A stretch of DNA of 64,000 nucleotides from Lysinibacillus sp. 2017 (GCF_003073375.1 NZ_CP029002.1:2838001-2902000), one strand, 5' to 3'. Numbered from the stretch's first letter, positions 30,186-40,484 are shown. Numbers and translations are program-made. Notes: generated by a model from the sequence alone, not told the origin.

Positions 30186-31430
30186 TTACACCCAGCCACG
30201 GAATCGAGATGCTTCTGCTGTGCGGCGTACCCCTACCATATAGGCAGCTAGGCGCATGTTGATGTTACGGTTTTGCGCTGTTGTATAAACATTATCAAAC
30301 GCCGTTACCATTTTTTTATATAATTTTTCGCGTACTTCTTCTTCAGTCCAGTAGTAACCTTGGTTATTTTGTACCCATTCAAAGTAAGATACTGTTACAC
30401 CGCCAGCTGATGCTAATACGTCTGGGACTAATAAAATGCCGCGCTCTGTTAAAATTTTTGTCGCTTCTGCAGTAGTAGGACCATTTGCTGCTTCCACTAC
30501 GATATTCGCTTTAATGTCATGTGCATTTTCAGCGGTAATTTGATTTTCGATTGCAGCTGGTACTAAAATGTCACAATCAAGCTCTAATAATTCTTTGTTT
30601 GAAATTGTATTTTCGAATAAAGTTGTTACTGTACCAAATGAATCACGGCGATCTAATAGGTAGTCAACATCTAACCCATTTGGATCGTGTAACGCACCGT
30701 GTGCATCTGAGATACCAATAACTTTCGCACCTAAATCGCTCATGAATTTTGCTAAGAAGCTACCTGCATTACCAAAACCTTGGATAACTACACGCGCACC
30801 TTTAATATCAATGTTACGTTTTTTCGCTGCTTCTTCAATAACAATCGTTACACCTTCAGCCGTTGCACGGTCACGACCTTGTGAACCACCAAGTACAATC
30901 GGTTTACCTGTAATAAATCCAGGCGAATTGAACTCGTCCATTCGGCTATATTCATCCATCATCCATGCCATAATTTGAGCGTTTGTGTAAACGTCTGGAG
31001 CTGGAATATCTTTTGTTGGGCCTACGAATTGCTTAATTGCACGTACATAACCTCGACTTAGACGTTCAATTTCACCCATCGACATTTCACGCGGATCACA
31101 AATAACCCCACCTTTACCACCGCCATATGGAAGATCGACGATACCACATTTCAACGTCATCCACATAGAAAGCGCTTTCACTTCCTCTTCACTAACCATA
31201 GGATGGAAGCGTACCCCACCTTTTGTTGGCCCTACAGCATCATTATGTTGTGCACGATAGCCTGTGAATACTTTTGTTGAACCATCGTCCATTTTCACAG
31301 GAACTCGTACTGATAGCATACGAACAGGTTCTTTTAGTAATTCATACATCGCTTCATCATAACCTAGTTTATTTAAAGCCTCATGAATTACTTCTTGAGT
31401 TGATGTGAATAAGTTTAAATTTTCAGCCAT
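30186..31430 (-). CDS. gudB: NAD-specific glutamate dehydrogenase (GudB/RocG type)
   Basis: Interconverts glutamate and 2-oxoglutarate plus ammonia. The 414-residue protein has GPTKGGVRFHP and the catalytic PYGGGKGGVICDP, followed by the Rossmann motif VVIQGFGNAGSFLA and EAANGPTT. The ATG at 31430 follows AGAGG; a longer in-frame form adds 17 residues without support. B. subtilis has two such enzymes, and the sequence alone does not say which is the closer counterpart. Confidence 0.93.
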   Translation of the reverse strand: MAENLNLFTSTQEVIHEALNKLGYDEAMYELLKEPVRMLSVRVPVKMDDGSTKVFTGYRAQHNDAVGPTKGGVRFHPMVSEEEVKALSMWMTLKCGIVDLPYGGGKGGVICDPREMSMGEIERLSRGYVRAIKQFVGPTKDIPAPDVYTNAQIMAWMMDEYSRMDEFNSPGFITGKPIVLGGSQGRDRATAEGVTIVIEEAAKKRNIDIKGARVVIQGFGNAGSFLAKFMSDLGAKVIGISDAHGALHDPNGLDVDYLLDRRDSFGTVTTLFENTISNKELLELDCDILVPAAIENQITAENAHDIKANIVVEAANGPTTAEATKILTERGILLVPDVLASAGGVTVSYFEWVQNNQGYYWTEEEVREKLYKKMVTAFDNVYTTAQNRNINMRLAAYMVGVRRTAEASRFRGWV

Positions 31431-31612
31431 AATTTTTCGCCTCTTTAAAAAATTTTGATTTTTTTGTCTTTCCGCGAACATTGTAACATACTTCCATTAG
31501 AGTTTGTTAAATATTTTGACACATTTCAAACACTTTTATAATTCACATAGAATATTATTAGAAAAACTTATTTTTCACCTACTTTTACTATCTTAATACA
31601 TGAATTAACTAA

Positions 31613-31655
31613 AAAGAGAACATCCATATTAACTACATGAATGCTCTCTTTACTA
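31613..31655 (-). terminator. Probable terminator of yugI
   Basis: An imperfect stem (AAAGAG and CTCTCTTT arms) with A-run and T-run flanks follows the yugI stop on the minus strand. Confidence 0.55.
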
Positions 31656-31656
31656 T

Positions 31657-32031
31657 CTATTGACCAGATTGTTCAATCCAGTCTTGTAATTTATCTTGTA
31701 AAATTTTGAATCCATCTGCATCGACCTCATCCACGCGATCTTGTAATGATTTTCGTGGTAGAACATCTCTTTTACGATGATGAGGCGCTTCTTGTAATTC
31801 ACGGATAGATAAGCTTATTTTCTTTTGCTCGGAATCAACGTCCAACACTTTCACTTGAATTTCATCCCCTACAGATAGAAATTCGCTTACATCTTTTACG
31901 AAACCGTATGTGATTTCAGAAATATGCACAAGTCCTTGTGTTTGTTCATCTAAAGCAACAAAAGCACCGTATGGTTGAATTCCTGTTACTTTACCTGATA
32001 GTACGTCACCCACTTCGATTTTTTTTTCCAT
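31657..32031 (-). CDS. yugI: S1-domain RNA-binding protein (YugI / general stress protein 13)
   Basis: A 124-residue protein with a single S1 domain in residues 5-75 (VLSGKVTGIQPYGAFVAL, TQGLVHISEI, KVLDVDSEQKKISLSIRE) and a basic then acidic C-terminal tail. The family binds RNA and the ribosome and influences stress tolerance (CvfD in streptococci). In B. subtilis yugI also lies near yugJ. Confidence 0.92.
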   Translation of the reverse strand: MEKKIEVGDVLSGKVTGIQPYGAFVALDEQTQGLVHISEITYGFVKDVSEFLSVGDEIQVKVLDVDSEQKKISLSIRELQEAPHHRKRDVLPRKSLQDRVDEVDADGFKILQDKLQDWIEQSGQ

Positions 32032-32286
32032 ACTTGTTCCTACCTTCTTTATCGTATATACGTAAATGTCATGTTAAATTATAACATATGACAAGGGACG
32101 GAACAAAGAATCGCCTTAAACTAGCAAATTATCAGCACAAAATAAAAATACAGCTACGTAAAAAGAAAAGTACGTGTAAAGAATTTTAAGTATTCAATTA
32201 AATCAAATGGTCTTATAGAAATTTCTTTGCTTTATACTATATAGCTGTTGTAAAATGGATTGTTACATATTTAAGGAGGTTTTGTT

Positions 32287-33615
32287 TTGTCATCTAGAGA
32301 TCAGTTTTCATCTAAGCTTGGATTTATTCTCGCTGCTGCTGGAAGTGCCATTGGACTTGGTGCGATTTGGAAGTTCCCCTATATGGCGGGAACAAATGGT
32401 GGTAGTGTTTTCATTTTATTATTCATATTATGTACAGTCATTATCGGTTTACCGATTTTAATGGCAGAATTTATGATTGGTCGCCGTGGTCAAAAGGATC
32501 CGATTACGTCATTTAAAGAGCAAGCTCCAGGAAAACCATGGTTTATGATTGGTTGGATTGGCCTTGTTGCATGTGGGCTTATCCTTTCTTTCTATAGTGT
32601 AGTCGGTGGTTGGATATTAAGTTATATCGTACGCGCCTTTACATTTTCATTGACCGGAAAAGGTCTTGATTTTGGTGCATTATTCTCAGATTTGATATCG
32701 AATCCTTGGGAAGTATTGATTGCACAAGCTGCTTTTATGCTTATCACATTAGTTATTGTACAAGCTGGGATTAAAAAAGGAATCGAAGCGGCTAGTAAAT
32801 GGATGATGCCACTTTTATTCATTTTCTTCATTTTATTATTTGTTCGTTCCATCACTTTAGAAGGTGCCATGGAAGGCGTTAAATTTATGTTTATCCCAGA
32901 TTGGTCGTATTTCAATGGAGAAACGTTAATTTTAGCACTTGGGCAAGCATTCTTCTCTTTAAGTATTGGTGTAGCAGCGATGATTACGTATGCTTCGTAT
33001 TTATCGAAAAAAGAAAAAATCGTAACATCTGCCATTAATGTTGCCAGTATGAATATTGCGATTTCTCTTTTGGCTGGTTTAGTCATTTTCCCAGCGGTTT
33101 TTGCATTAGGTTTCTCTCCTACTGAAGGACCTGGGTTAGTATTTATTATGATTCCAGCAGTTTTTGAACAGTTGCCATTCGGTAGCATCTTATTATTAGT
33201 GTTTTTCATCCTATTATTATTTGCAACCATTACGTCTTCTATTGCATTACTAGAAGTTGTTGTTTCAATCGGTATTCGTGAAAAAACAGAAAAACGAAAA
33301 AAGGCTTCGTGGATTTTCGCTGCGATTATCTTTATCGTAGGTATTCCTAGTGCCTTATCTTTCGGGATATTATCGGACGTACAAATAATGGATCGTTCGA
33401 TTTTCGACTTTGTAGACTACGTAACTAGTGCGATTCTAATGCCCATTGGTGCATTATTAACATCAATTTTTGCAGGTTATCATTATTCGAAAAAAATCTC
33501 AAAAGAAGAACTACAAACTTCACCAGCTATCTACTATATTTGGTTGTTTATCGTTCGCTATTTAGCCCCAATTTCAATAATCGCTATCCTTATTAGCAAA
33601 GTATTTTTCAGCTAA
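32287..33615 (+). CDS. Sodium-dependent transporter, SNF (NSS) family
   Basis: A 442-residue protein with about 11-12 hydrophobic helices. The NSS signature GSAIGLGAIWKFPYMAGTNGG in residues 17-37 includes the sodium and substrate sites of helix 1. It probably imports amino acids with sodium; the substrate is not clear. The start is TTG, placed seven bases after AAGGAGG; no ATG is nearby. A hairpin terminator follows. Confidence 0.9.
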   Translation: MSSRDQFSSKLGFILAAAGSAIGLGAIWKFPYMAGTNGGSVFILLFILCTVIIGLPILMAEFMIGRRGQKDPITSFKEQAPGKPWFMIGWIGLVACGLILSFYSVVGGWILSYIVRAFTFSLTGKGLDFGALFSDLISNPWEVLIAQAAFMLITLVIVQAGIKKGIEAASKWMMPLLFIFFILLFVRSITLEGAMEGVKFMFIPDWSYFNGETLILALGQAFFSLSIGVAAMITYASYLSKKEKIVTSAINVASMNIAISLLAGLVIFPAVFALGFSPTEGPGLVFIMIPAVFEQLPFGSILLLVFFILLLFATITSSIALLEVVVSIGIREKTEKRKKASWIFAAIIFIVGIPSALSFGILSDVQIMDRSIFDFVDYVTSAILMPIGALLTSIFAGYHYSKKISKEELQTSPAIYYIWLFIVRYLAPISIIAILISKVFFS

Positions 33616-33631
33616 TTCATTGAGGGTGAGT

Positions 33632-33668
33632 GAGAGCTTCCGAATTCGTTCGGTGGCTCTTTTTTTGT
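33632..33668 (+). terminator. Terminator of the sodium symporter gene
   Basis: AGAGC-CCGA and TCGG-GCTCT arms form an interrupted stem followed by TTTTTTT. Confidence 0.75.
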
Positions 33669-33772
33669 ACTTTCTTACGTTCATTTTTTTGACAAAAATA
33701 GGGCATTTTATACAATTCACTTCATATTATAATAATTACAACAAAAAATACATTTGGAAGGATGTGCACCAT

Positions 33773-33982
33773 ATGAAATTACAGCTTCAGGAACAACTAA
33801 AAAGTTTGCGCTTAGAACGAAATTTATCAATTGAAGAATTAGCGAAAAAAACACAAATCAGCATTGAAAAATTGACGGCCTACGAAACTGGTGACCAAAT
33901 CCCAACTACCCAAACGATTCTAGTATTATCGACAATTTTAGAAGTTCCTGCTTCTAACTTAATGGATGGGATTCTATCATAA
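33773..33982 (+). CDS. Small XRE-type helix-turn-helix protein
   Basis: A 69-residue protein made almost entirely of one Cro/C1-type DNA-binding domain: LKSLRLERNLSIEELAKKTQ, ISIEKLTAYETGDQIPT and the closing LEVPASNLMDG. The ATG at 33773 follows GGAAGGATG; an upstream extension is not conserved in character. No ligand domain is present. Targets are unknown. Confidence 0.85.
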   Translation: MKLQLQEQLKSLRLERNLSIEELAKKTQISIEKLTAYETGDQIPTTQTILVLSTILEVPASNLMDGILS

Positions 33983-34012
33983 AACGAACCTTCAATCGAG
34001 TATTACTGTATA

Positions 34013-34053
34013 AAAATAGCAAGCACCCTTATATGGATGCTCGCTATTTTTTT
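34013..34053. terminator. Bidirectional terminator between HTH gene and yugE
   Basis: AAAATAGC and GCTATTTT arms with inner pairs AGCA/TGCT and flanking A and T runs. Confidence 0.82.
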
Positions 34054-34312
34054 AGATAATACATTTCGCTTCGAATTTTACGGCAATTAATTTGTAGGAA
34101 ATCGTCACGCAATCTTCAATCGGAATCCATTGTTCAAACGAATATTCATATACCTTTTGTATAACTTTCGCAAGTTCTGATGGGTCATCAATACCTTGGA
34201 GTGCTGCGACGACATCTGCTGTCTCGGTATCATAACTTTCTTCGCCAAATTTAAATGGGTCCCATTGTTGTAACACTTGAACACATTTTCGATTCATTTC
34301 AATATTTTCCAT
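34052..34312 (-). CDS. yugE: DUF1871 family protein (YugE)
   Basis: An 86-residue soluble protein of the DUF1871 family, whose role is unknown. It has WDPFKFGEESYDTET and VVAALQGIDDPSELAKVIQ, which are characteristic. The ATG at 34312 lies five bases after AGGTGA; an in-frame GTG upstream overlaps that site. In B. subtilis yugE lies beside patB, as here. Confidence 0.8.
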   Translation of the reverse strand: MENIEMNRKCVQVLQQWDPFKFGEESYDTETADVVAALQGIDDPSELAKVIQKVYEYSFEQWIPIEDCVTISYKLIAVKFEAKCII

Positions 34313-34391
34313 ATTATTCACCTAATTACTCTTTCTCTTTGCTAGTATGATAACATAGGTTGGAACAGATCAAAAAGAAAAGAGGGTTATC

Positions 34392-35558
34392 ATGTCTTTT
34401 TTTAATGCAATTTATGAACGCAAAAATACGAGCTCTTTAAAATGGGACAAAATGGGCGAAATTTATCAATTAGATGATACGTCGGAAATTTTGCCAATGT
34501 GGGTTGCTGATATGGATTTTCCAGCACCAAAAGTAGTTGTAGACGCACTAACTGAACGTTTGAACCATCCAATTTTTGGTTATACGTTCCCAAGTGATGA
34601 TGTAAAACACGCTATTACAAATTGGTTTGCAAATCGTCACCAATGGACAATCGATCCTTCAACAATTCTATTCCATCAAGGGGTAATCCCTGCGATCGCG
34701 TCGATTGTTGAAACATTTACACATGTTGGTGACAAAATCGGTATGTCTACCCCTATTTACCCGCCATTCTTTAATGTTCCAATTGCACAGCAACGTGAAA
34801 TTGTGACATGTGATTTAACAGAAACCAATGGCTCTTATGCGTGGGATTTTGAAAAGTTAGAACAATTATTCCAGTCAGGCATTAAGATGTACATTTTATG
34901 TAATCCACACAATCCAGCTGGTATTGTTTGGAGCCGCGAAGATTTAGAAAAGCTAATCCAATTATGTATTAAGTATGATGTGTATTTGTTAGCAGATGAA
35001 ATTCACGCTGATATTTCGATTAATAAAGCATATACGCCAACATTAACCGTTAAAGGCGCTGATGAAGCTAACATTATTACGTGTATCGCACCTACGAAAA
35101 CGTTTAATCTTGCTGGAATTCATGCTGCCATGACGATCACACCAAATAAAGAGCTACAATTGGCACTAGAGAAAACGGGTCTGGCACATGGTAGTCTATC
35201 ACTTAATACTTTTGCATGCACAGCTGTAAAAGCAGTTTATACAGAAGGTGCGCAATGGGTAGATGATTTACTCGCTTATTTAAAAGTGAATATGAATTAT
35301 GTGGTGGAACAATTAAATGCAATCGACGGCATTCAAGTTACTGTACCTGATGCAACGTATTTAATGTGGATTGACTATAGAGGAACAGGACTTTCTGAAA
35401 AGGAAATGATGGACCGCTTACTATCAATCGGAAAAGTCGCACTAGATCCAGGTACGAAGTATAAAGAAGCGGGTCAAGGCTTTTTACGTATTAATGTTGC
35501 CTGTCCATTTGAAACATTAAAAGATGGTGTCGAACGTATTAAACATGCACTTCAATAA
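34392..35558 (+). CDS. patB: PatB/MalY-type C-S lyase (cystathionine beta-lyase)
   Basis: Pyridoxal-phosphate enzyme of 388 residues that cleaves C-S bonds of cystathionine or similar thioethers. Early MWVADMDFPAPKVV is the MalY/PatB signature. The cofactor lysine lies in APTKTFNLAG (about residues 233-242) and CNPHNPAG is the fold-type I binding motif. It starts after AGAGGGTT and is divergent from yugE. Confidence 0.92.
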   Translation: MSFFNAIYERKNTSSLKWDKMGEIYQLDDTSEILPMWVADMDFPAPKVVVDALTERLNHPIFGYTFPSDDVKHAITNWFANRHQWTIDPSTILFHQGVIPAIASIVETFTHVGDKIGMSTPIYPPFFNVPIAQQREIVTCDLTETNGSYAWDFEKLEQLFQSGIKMYILCNPHNPAGIVWSREDLEKLIQLCIKYDVYLLADEIHADISINKAYTPTLTVKGADEANIITCIAPTKTFNLAGIHAAMTITPNKELQLALEKTGLAHGSLSLNTFACTAVKAVYTEGAQWVDDLLAYLKVNMNYVVEQLNAIDGIQVTVPDATYLMWIDYRGTGLSEKEMMDRLLSIGKVALDPGTKYKEAGQGFLRINVACPFETLKDGVERIKHALQ

Positions 35559-35562
35559 TTAT

Positions 35563-35598
35563 AAAAGAGGCTATCCTAAATTAGGGTAGCCTCTTTTA
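35563..35598. terminator. Bidirectional terminator after patB
   Basis: AAAAGAGGCTA and TAGCCTCTTTT arms between convergent genes. Confidence 0.85.
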
Positions 35599-35607
35599 CT
35601 TTGACTA

Positions 35608-35853
35608 TTATTGCTTTTGTATAGATTCCATTTGTTTTTCTTTCGCCAGACGCTCATCACGTTCTTGTAATGCGCGTTCTTCTAGAAGTTTTACCTTATC
35701 AGCTTGGCGTGCAGCTAAACGACGAATAAAACGAAATGTAGCAAAAACAATAATAATTAAAATTGCGAATTCTATAGCAGCTGGAAGATAAAGTGACTTA
35801 TCTTCTGGGAAATATAAAAAGCCACCAGAGAAATTCAATAAAAATCGATCCAC
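35608..35853 (-). CDS. Small membrane protein of unknown function, 81 residues
   Basis: Residues 24-43 (AAIEFAILIIIVFATFRFIR) form a single membrane helix. After it comes a highly charged helix rich in Arg, Lys and Glu that probably forms a coiled coil. The start is GTG at 35853, eleven bases after AAAGGA. It lies 22 bases downstream of ppiB and is likely in its transcript. I do not recognise the family. Confidence 0.65.
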   Translation of the reverse strand: MDRFLLNFSGGFLYFPEDKSLYLPAAIEFAILIIIVFATFRFIRRLAARQADKVKLLEERALQERDERLAKEKQMESIQKQ

Positions 35854-35875
35854 TCGCTCACACGTCCTTTGTTAA

Positions 35876-36463
35876 TTAGTCAATTACTGTGATTGACTCA
35901 ATCTTAACATCTTCTTTTGGTTTATCGTGCATATTTTTGTCAACGTTAACAATTTTGTCAACAACATCCATGCCTTCGACTACTTGTCCAAATACTGAGT
36001 GTTTACCGTCTAACCATGGTGTACCACCGTTTTCCTTGTAAACTTCTACTTCTTCTTTCGACCAACCGCGAACTTCCATTTGTTTTAACATAGAAACTTC
36101 TACTTTAGGTGCTTGAACGATGAAGAATTGAGAACCATTTGTGCCAGGACCTGCATTGGCCATTGAAAGTGCACCACGGATGTTTAATAATTCTGGAGAA
36201 AATTCATCTTCAAATGAACCACCCCAAATTGATTCGCCACCCATACCTGTACCAGTTGGATCGCCACCTTGAACCATGAAGTTTGGAATAACACGGTGGA
36301 AGATAATGCCGTTATAGTAACCTGATTTTGCATGACCTAAAAAGTTTTCAACTGTTTTTGGTGCTTGCTCTGGGAATAATTTAATTTTAATTGAACCCAT
36401 TGTTGTGTTCATTTCTACTAGTACTTCACCTGGATTTAATTCTTTCGATAATTGTGGATACAT
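35876..36463 (-). CDS. ppiB: Peptidyl-prolyl cis-trans isomerase, cyclophilin type
   Basis: A 195-residue cytoplasmic cyclophilin that speeds proline isomerisation in folding proteins. Active-site residues lie in [15 protein letters not shown] (about residues 54-68) and [17 protein letters not shown] (about residues 98-115), and [15 protein letters not shown] is present. It is longer than B. subtilis PpiB because of an inserted region around [14 protein letters not shown], which is common in other Bacillales. The start follows AAAGGAGAG. Confidence 0.95.
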   Translation of the reverse strand: MYPQLSKELNPGEVLVEMNTTMGSIKIKLFPEQAPKTVENFLGHAKSGYYNGIIFHRVIPNFMVQGGDPTGTGMGGESIWGGSFEDEFSPELLNIRGALSMANAGPGTNGSQFFIVQAPKVEVSMLKQMEVRGWSKEEVEVYKENGGTPWLDGKHSVFGQVVEGMDVVDKIVNVDKNMHDKPKEDVKIESITVID

Positions 36464-36648
36464 TTAAGTCTCTCCTTTAAATAAAATATGGACTACTTGG
36501 GTATAGAACTTATAAAGCCTTTCCCTATTTAACAAGCTATAGTGTACCATATGTGGAATAATTTTCGCCATTATCTTCCGCTGCAACTTTCTTCGGGAGA
36601 CTAAATAAGTTACAATGAATTTTAATTATTTCAAAATAACGGAAGAAT

Positions 36649-37878
36649 GTGATTACTTTGCAAAAAAATATGAAACACAATTTCATTATCATTTTAGTTG
36701 CGAATTTTATTGTAGCTGCGTCAACTACAATGATTATGCCCTTTTTATCGCTTTATATTGATACACTTGGGGATTTTACAGAAGGCTATGTTCAAAAATG
36801 GGCAGGGCTAATTTTTGCGGCTACCTTTATTTCCGCGTTACTGATGTCACCAGTTTGGGGGCGCATTGCGGATAAATACGGATACAAACCGATTATGATT
36901 ATTAACTGCTTTGGGATTGCGACAAGTATTTTCTTAATGGGTTATGTACAGAATGTTGAACAGTTCTTTTTACTTCGACTTGCAATGGGTATTGTAACAG
37001 GCTTTATTCCAACTTCTATGGCATTCATCAGTAAGCACACAGCAAAAGAAGTTGCTGGAAAGACACTCGGTACATTACAAATGGGGAGTGTTGGCGGAAC
37101 CCTTTTTGGCCCCGTTTTAGGTGGGATATTAGCAGATGCGGTGGGTTTTAAATATACATTTATTATTACAGCTGTTTCGATTACCCTTGCTGCCATCATC
37201 ATTATTATTGGAATTCATGAGCCAACTATCATTTCCAAAAAGAAAAATTTGATATACTCTCAAAAAAATGTAATATGGGCCCTTTTCCACCATCGGCTTA
37301 TTTTAAATGTCATGCTGATTACTTCTCTTATTCAAATTGGAAATTTTAGCATACAACCGCTTTTGTCACTTTATGTATCTGAGTTAACAACATCACAAGA
37401 AGTCGCCATGCTTGCTGGAATTACATTTAGTGCTGCAGGGCTTGGAAATATTCTTTTCACCCGTTTTTGGGGCATATTAGGAGATCATCACGGTTATGAA
37501 AAAATACTTTCTTACCTCTTGGTACTGTCAGTAATTTTCATTATTCCACAAGCTTTTGTCACGGAACTTTGGCAACTCATCGGCTTACGCTTTTTATTTG
37601 GGATGGTTTCAGGTGGGTTAATCCCAACAACCACTGCCTTAATACGTCGTGAAGCACCGATTGAAGTTCAAGGTGAAGTGATGGGCTACAATCAAAGCTT
37701 CCGATTTTTTGGGAATGTCATTGGACCTGTATTAGGCGGATTTGTTGCAAGCTTAGGTGGCATTCATTCGGTTTTCTATACAACAGGCATGCTTTTCCTC
37801 TTTGCTTTTGTTGTCATTTATTTCGTTAAAAAACTTCCGCGCCAATATATGGATGACATTTTAAAAAATCGTGCTTAA
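36649..37878 (+). CDS. yuxJ: MFS transporter, multidrug-efflux-like (YuxJ type)
   Basis: A 409-residue protein with about 12 membrane helices. The MFS motif A appears as GRIADKYGYKP (about residues 64-74) and again weakly in the second half, and motif C-like GGTLFGPVLGGILAD marks an exporter. Its likely counterpart is YuxJ, which precedes pbpD in B. subtilis just as here. The start is uncertain: GTG at 36649 is only three bases from GGAAG, and TTG at 36658 is twelve bases away. Confidence 0.85.
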   Translation: MITLQKNMKHNFIIILVANFIVAASTTMIMPFLSLYIDTLGDFTEGYVQKWAGLIFAATFISALLMSPVWGRIADKYGYKPIMIINCFGIATSIFLMGYVQNVEQFFLLRLAMGIVTGFIPTSMAFISKHTAKEVAGKTLGTLQMGSVGGTLFGPVLGGILADAVGFKYTFIITAVSITLAAIIIIIGIHEPTIISKKKNLIYSQKNVIWALFHHRLILNVMLITSLIQIGNFSIQPLLSLYVSELTTSQEVAMLAGITFSAAGLGNILFTRFWGILGDHHGYEKILSYLLVLSVIFIIPQAFVTELWQLIGLRFLFGMVSGGLIPTTTALIRREAPIEVQGEVMGYNQSFRFFGNVIGPVLGGFVASLGGIHSVFYTTGMLFLFAFVVIYFVKKLPRQYMDDILKNRA

Positions 37879-37933
37879 ATGAAGTGTCTATTTATGTTAC
37901 TCTTTTTTAAGATAAGTTATTGGGGGCAGAACA

Positions 37934-39787
37934 ATGAGACAAATTTTTGGCTACTTACTGATTTTATGTAGCATCCCTTTACTACTCCTAATTGGCAGTG
38001 AAGTATGGAAAGAGTTGGCAAAAGCACAGCAGCATGAACAATCAATCGAACAATCGATTGAATTACCTGAAGTCGCAACATCCAGATTACCCGTTTCTTT
38101 ATATGATGCAAATAACAACGTGTTTAGTGAAGAATATACAGAATTCCATCAACCTATGACGATTGATGCAATACCTGAGTTTGTCAAACAGTTGTTTTTA
38201 TATAGTGAAGACGAAAACTTTTATGAACATATTGGCTTTGATGTAAGTGCGATTGCTCGTGCATTTATCGCGAATACATCCGAACAAGGGATTCAACAAG
38301 GTGGTTCTACCATCACACAACAGCTGGTTCGTATGCGTTATTTATCGGTAGAAAAAACGTATGAGCGTAAACTAATGGAACTGTTTTACGCCTACGAGCT
38401 TGAACAAAAGTATTCTAAAGAACAAATATTAGAAATGTACTTAAACGAAATGTATTTTAACAATCAAGTGTATGGTATTGGCGCTGCAGCAAGCTATTAT
38501 TTTAATCGCTCACTATCTGAGCTATCGTTAGCAGAAATTGCATTTATCGCAGCGATTCCAAATAATCCATCTTTATACGATCCGCTTAAAAATTTCGATA
38601 ATACGAAAAGTAGACAAGAACGCTTAATCGATAAACTAGTTGAGCATCAAGCAATTAGCCAAGCCGAAGCTACAGCGCATAAAAACGAAGAAATTCACCT
38701 TGCCGTGAAAGCTAAAGTTCAACAATATCCAAGTTATAGTACGTATGTATTGCAGGAATTAAAATGGCTTATTGCCGAACAATCTGGTTATGCGAAAAAA
38801 ATCGCCACTACAACGGATAAGATGGAAAAAGAGGTATTACAATTAGAGCTTGATAAAGAAGTGGAGCGTGTCATGAATCAAGGCATTCATGTTTATACGG
38901 CCCTTCAACCAGAGAAACAAGTAAAAGATGAATCGGCCATTAATCGAATTTTAACAACACCCGAACTGCAAGCAAGTGCGACTGTAATTGACAATAATAC
39001 ACGAGAAATCGTCAGTATTTTTGGTGGGAAGGATTATCAAAAATATGACTTACACCGTGCATTCCAGTCACCAAGACAGCCTGGTTCATCATTTAAACCG
39101 ATTAGTGTGTATGCACCTTATTTTGAAACAACAACCGCTTCAAAAAATGCCATTGTAAGTGGTGGTCGTTATTGTGTCGGTATCTTCTGTCCAGAAAACT
39201 ATGGGGGTTATGAATATGGGAATGTTACGATTGAAACAGCCTTTAAGCACAGTTACAATACAAGTGCACTACGATTATATGAACAAATAGGCGTTGATAC
39301 GGCATTTTCATATATTGATCGTTTCCAATTTAAATCGATAATCGACAAAGACCGTACTTATGCAGCTGCTTTAGGTGGCCTAACCTATGGGGTAACGACA
39401 CTGGAAATGGCCGATGCCTATTCAAGCTTTATCGACGGCTTTTATACACCTGCTCGTAGTATTCGTAAAGTAACAAATTTAAATGGGGAAACACTTTACT
39501 CTTGGGCAAAGGATCAACAAGAGTTTTGGTCAAGTAGCACAGTTAAAACGATGCGCGACTTATTAAATTCCGTTGTGCGTAGTGGTACTGGTGGAGGATT
39601 GTATAGCCGCTCAGGTTATATCGGTGCAAAAACAGGTACGACAAATCAATATAAAGATTATTGGGTTGCTGGTTTAACGAATGATTATACAGCGGCCGTT
39701 TGGATTGGCTACGACAAACCAACTTCCATGGAGAGAATTGAAAAAGCAAAAATTCATTTTTCAATATTTAATGCCATTACAGATTAG
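37934..39787 (+). CDS. pbpD: Class A penicillin-binding protein (PbpD type)
   Basis: Bifunctional peptidoglycan synthase of 617 residues anchored by an N-terminal helix (residues 5-22). The glycosyltransferase domain shows EDENFYEHIGFD, QGGSTITQQL and LEQKYSKEQILEMYLNE. The transpeptidase domain has the serine motif SSFK (in RQPGSSFKPI), SYN (HSYNTSAL) and KTGTT. Length is close to B. subtilis PBP4 (PbpD) and the yuxJ-pbpD order agrees. No Ser/Thr-rich C-terminal tail is present. Confidence 0.92.
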   Translation: MRQIFGYLLILCSIPLLLLIGSEVWKELAKAQQHEQSIEQSIELPEVATSRLPVSLYDANNNVFSEEYTEFHQPMTIDAIPEFVKQLFLYSEDENFYEHIGFDVSAIARAFIANTSEQGIQQGGSTITQQLVRMRYLSVEKTYERKLMELFYAYELEQKYSKEQILEMYLNEMYFNNQVYGIGAAASYYFNRSLSELSLAEIAFIAAIPNNPSLYDPLKNFDNTKSRQERLIDKLVEHQAISQAEATAHKNEEIHLAVKAKVQQYPSYSTYVLQELKWLIAEQSGYAKKIATTTDKMEKEVLQLELDKEVERVMNQGIHVYTALQPEKQVKDESAINRILTTPELQASATVIDNNTREIVSIFGGKDYQKYDLHRAFQSPRQPGSSFKPISVYAPYFETTTASKNAIVSGGRYCVGIFCPENYGGYEYGNVTIETAFKHSYNTSALRLYEQIGVDTAFSYIDRFQFKSIIDKDRTYAAALGGLTYGVTTLEMADAYSSFIDGFYTPARSIRKVTNLNGETLYSWAKDQQEFWSSSTVKTMRDLLNSVVRSGTGGGLYSRSGYIGAKTGTTNQYKDYWVAGLTNDYTAAVWIGYDKPTSMERIEKAKIHFSIFNAITD

Positions 39788-39872
39788 AAAAACAAATTCC
39801 GACCAAATAGTGCGAGATTATGCCTTATCTTATGTGGATTCCCTTTAAAATTTATACTTTCTTATCCACTTA

Positions 39873-39913
39873 AAAAAGACGATTTCTTCAACAACTGAAG
39901 AAATCGTCTTTTC
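39873..39913 (-). terminator. Terminator of yufK-like gene
   Basis: AAGACGATTTCTTC pairs with GAAGAAATCGTCTT, followed by TTTTTT on the minus strand; it may also serve pbpD. Confidence 0.85.
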
Positions 39914-39920
39914 GTCTTTT

Positions 39921-40484
39921 TTAAACTGCAAACGGTAAACTTGCAAGAATTCCGTTATATAGCTTCACAATGGCATACGCAACGAGCGCCACTAAAATAA
40001 ACCACGATAAAATTTCAAAAAAGATTAGCCCAATCACACCAACAAACGACATAAACCTACTCATTTTATAAACATTAAAAATGAAATAGCTAAAAATTGT
40101 TGTTAAAAAAATCGTTACTAAAATGATAATCGATTGAACCCCAATGACAGAAGCGAAGGCACCAAAGAAGAAAATAACATAGCCTCCACGTGCTGCATTA
40201 ATTGTATCGCCTGCTTTATCCTTTGAAAAAAATAGCATCCCTAGTTCATGAATCGTTTCACCGATTAATTTCAGCGCCGAAAATAGCATGAAAAAAATTA
40301 ATGCAAAGACAATCAGCAGCACAAAACGTAGTTCTAAATCTGATAAGAATTCACGCATGCCGTTATAAACACCGATTGCTTGAAACAGTTGCAGTGATTC
40401 TGATACGGCAAAAATCCCGAATGTTAGGCTAAATAAGATGATTGTTATTAATGGTAAATACCCGTATAAATATGGATTTTTCAT
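39921..40484 (-). CDS. Integral membrane protein (YufK-like, DUF5366)
   Basis: A 187-residue protein with five to six hydrophobic helices and few charged residues. The N-terminus MKNPYLYGYLPLITIILFSL and its place after pbpD suggest YufK, a DUF5366 protein of unknown role. That family assignment is from memory and was not searched. The ribosome binding site is TGAGGGAT. Confidence 0.65.
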   Translation of the reverse strand: MKNPYLYGYLPLITIILFSLTFGIFAVSESLQLFQAIGVYNGMREFLSDLELRFVLLIVFALIFFMLFSALKLIGETIHELGMLFFSKDKAGDTINAARGGYVIFFFGAFASVIGVQSIIILVTIFLTTIFSYFIFNVYKMSRFMSFVGVIGLIFFEILSWFILVALVAYAIVKLYNGILASLPFAV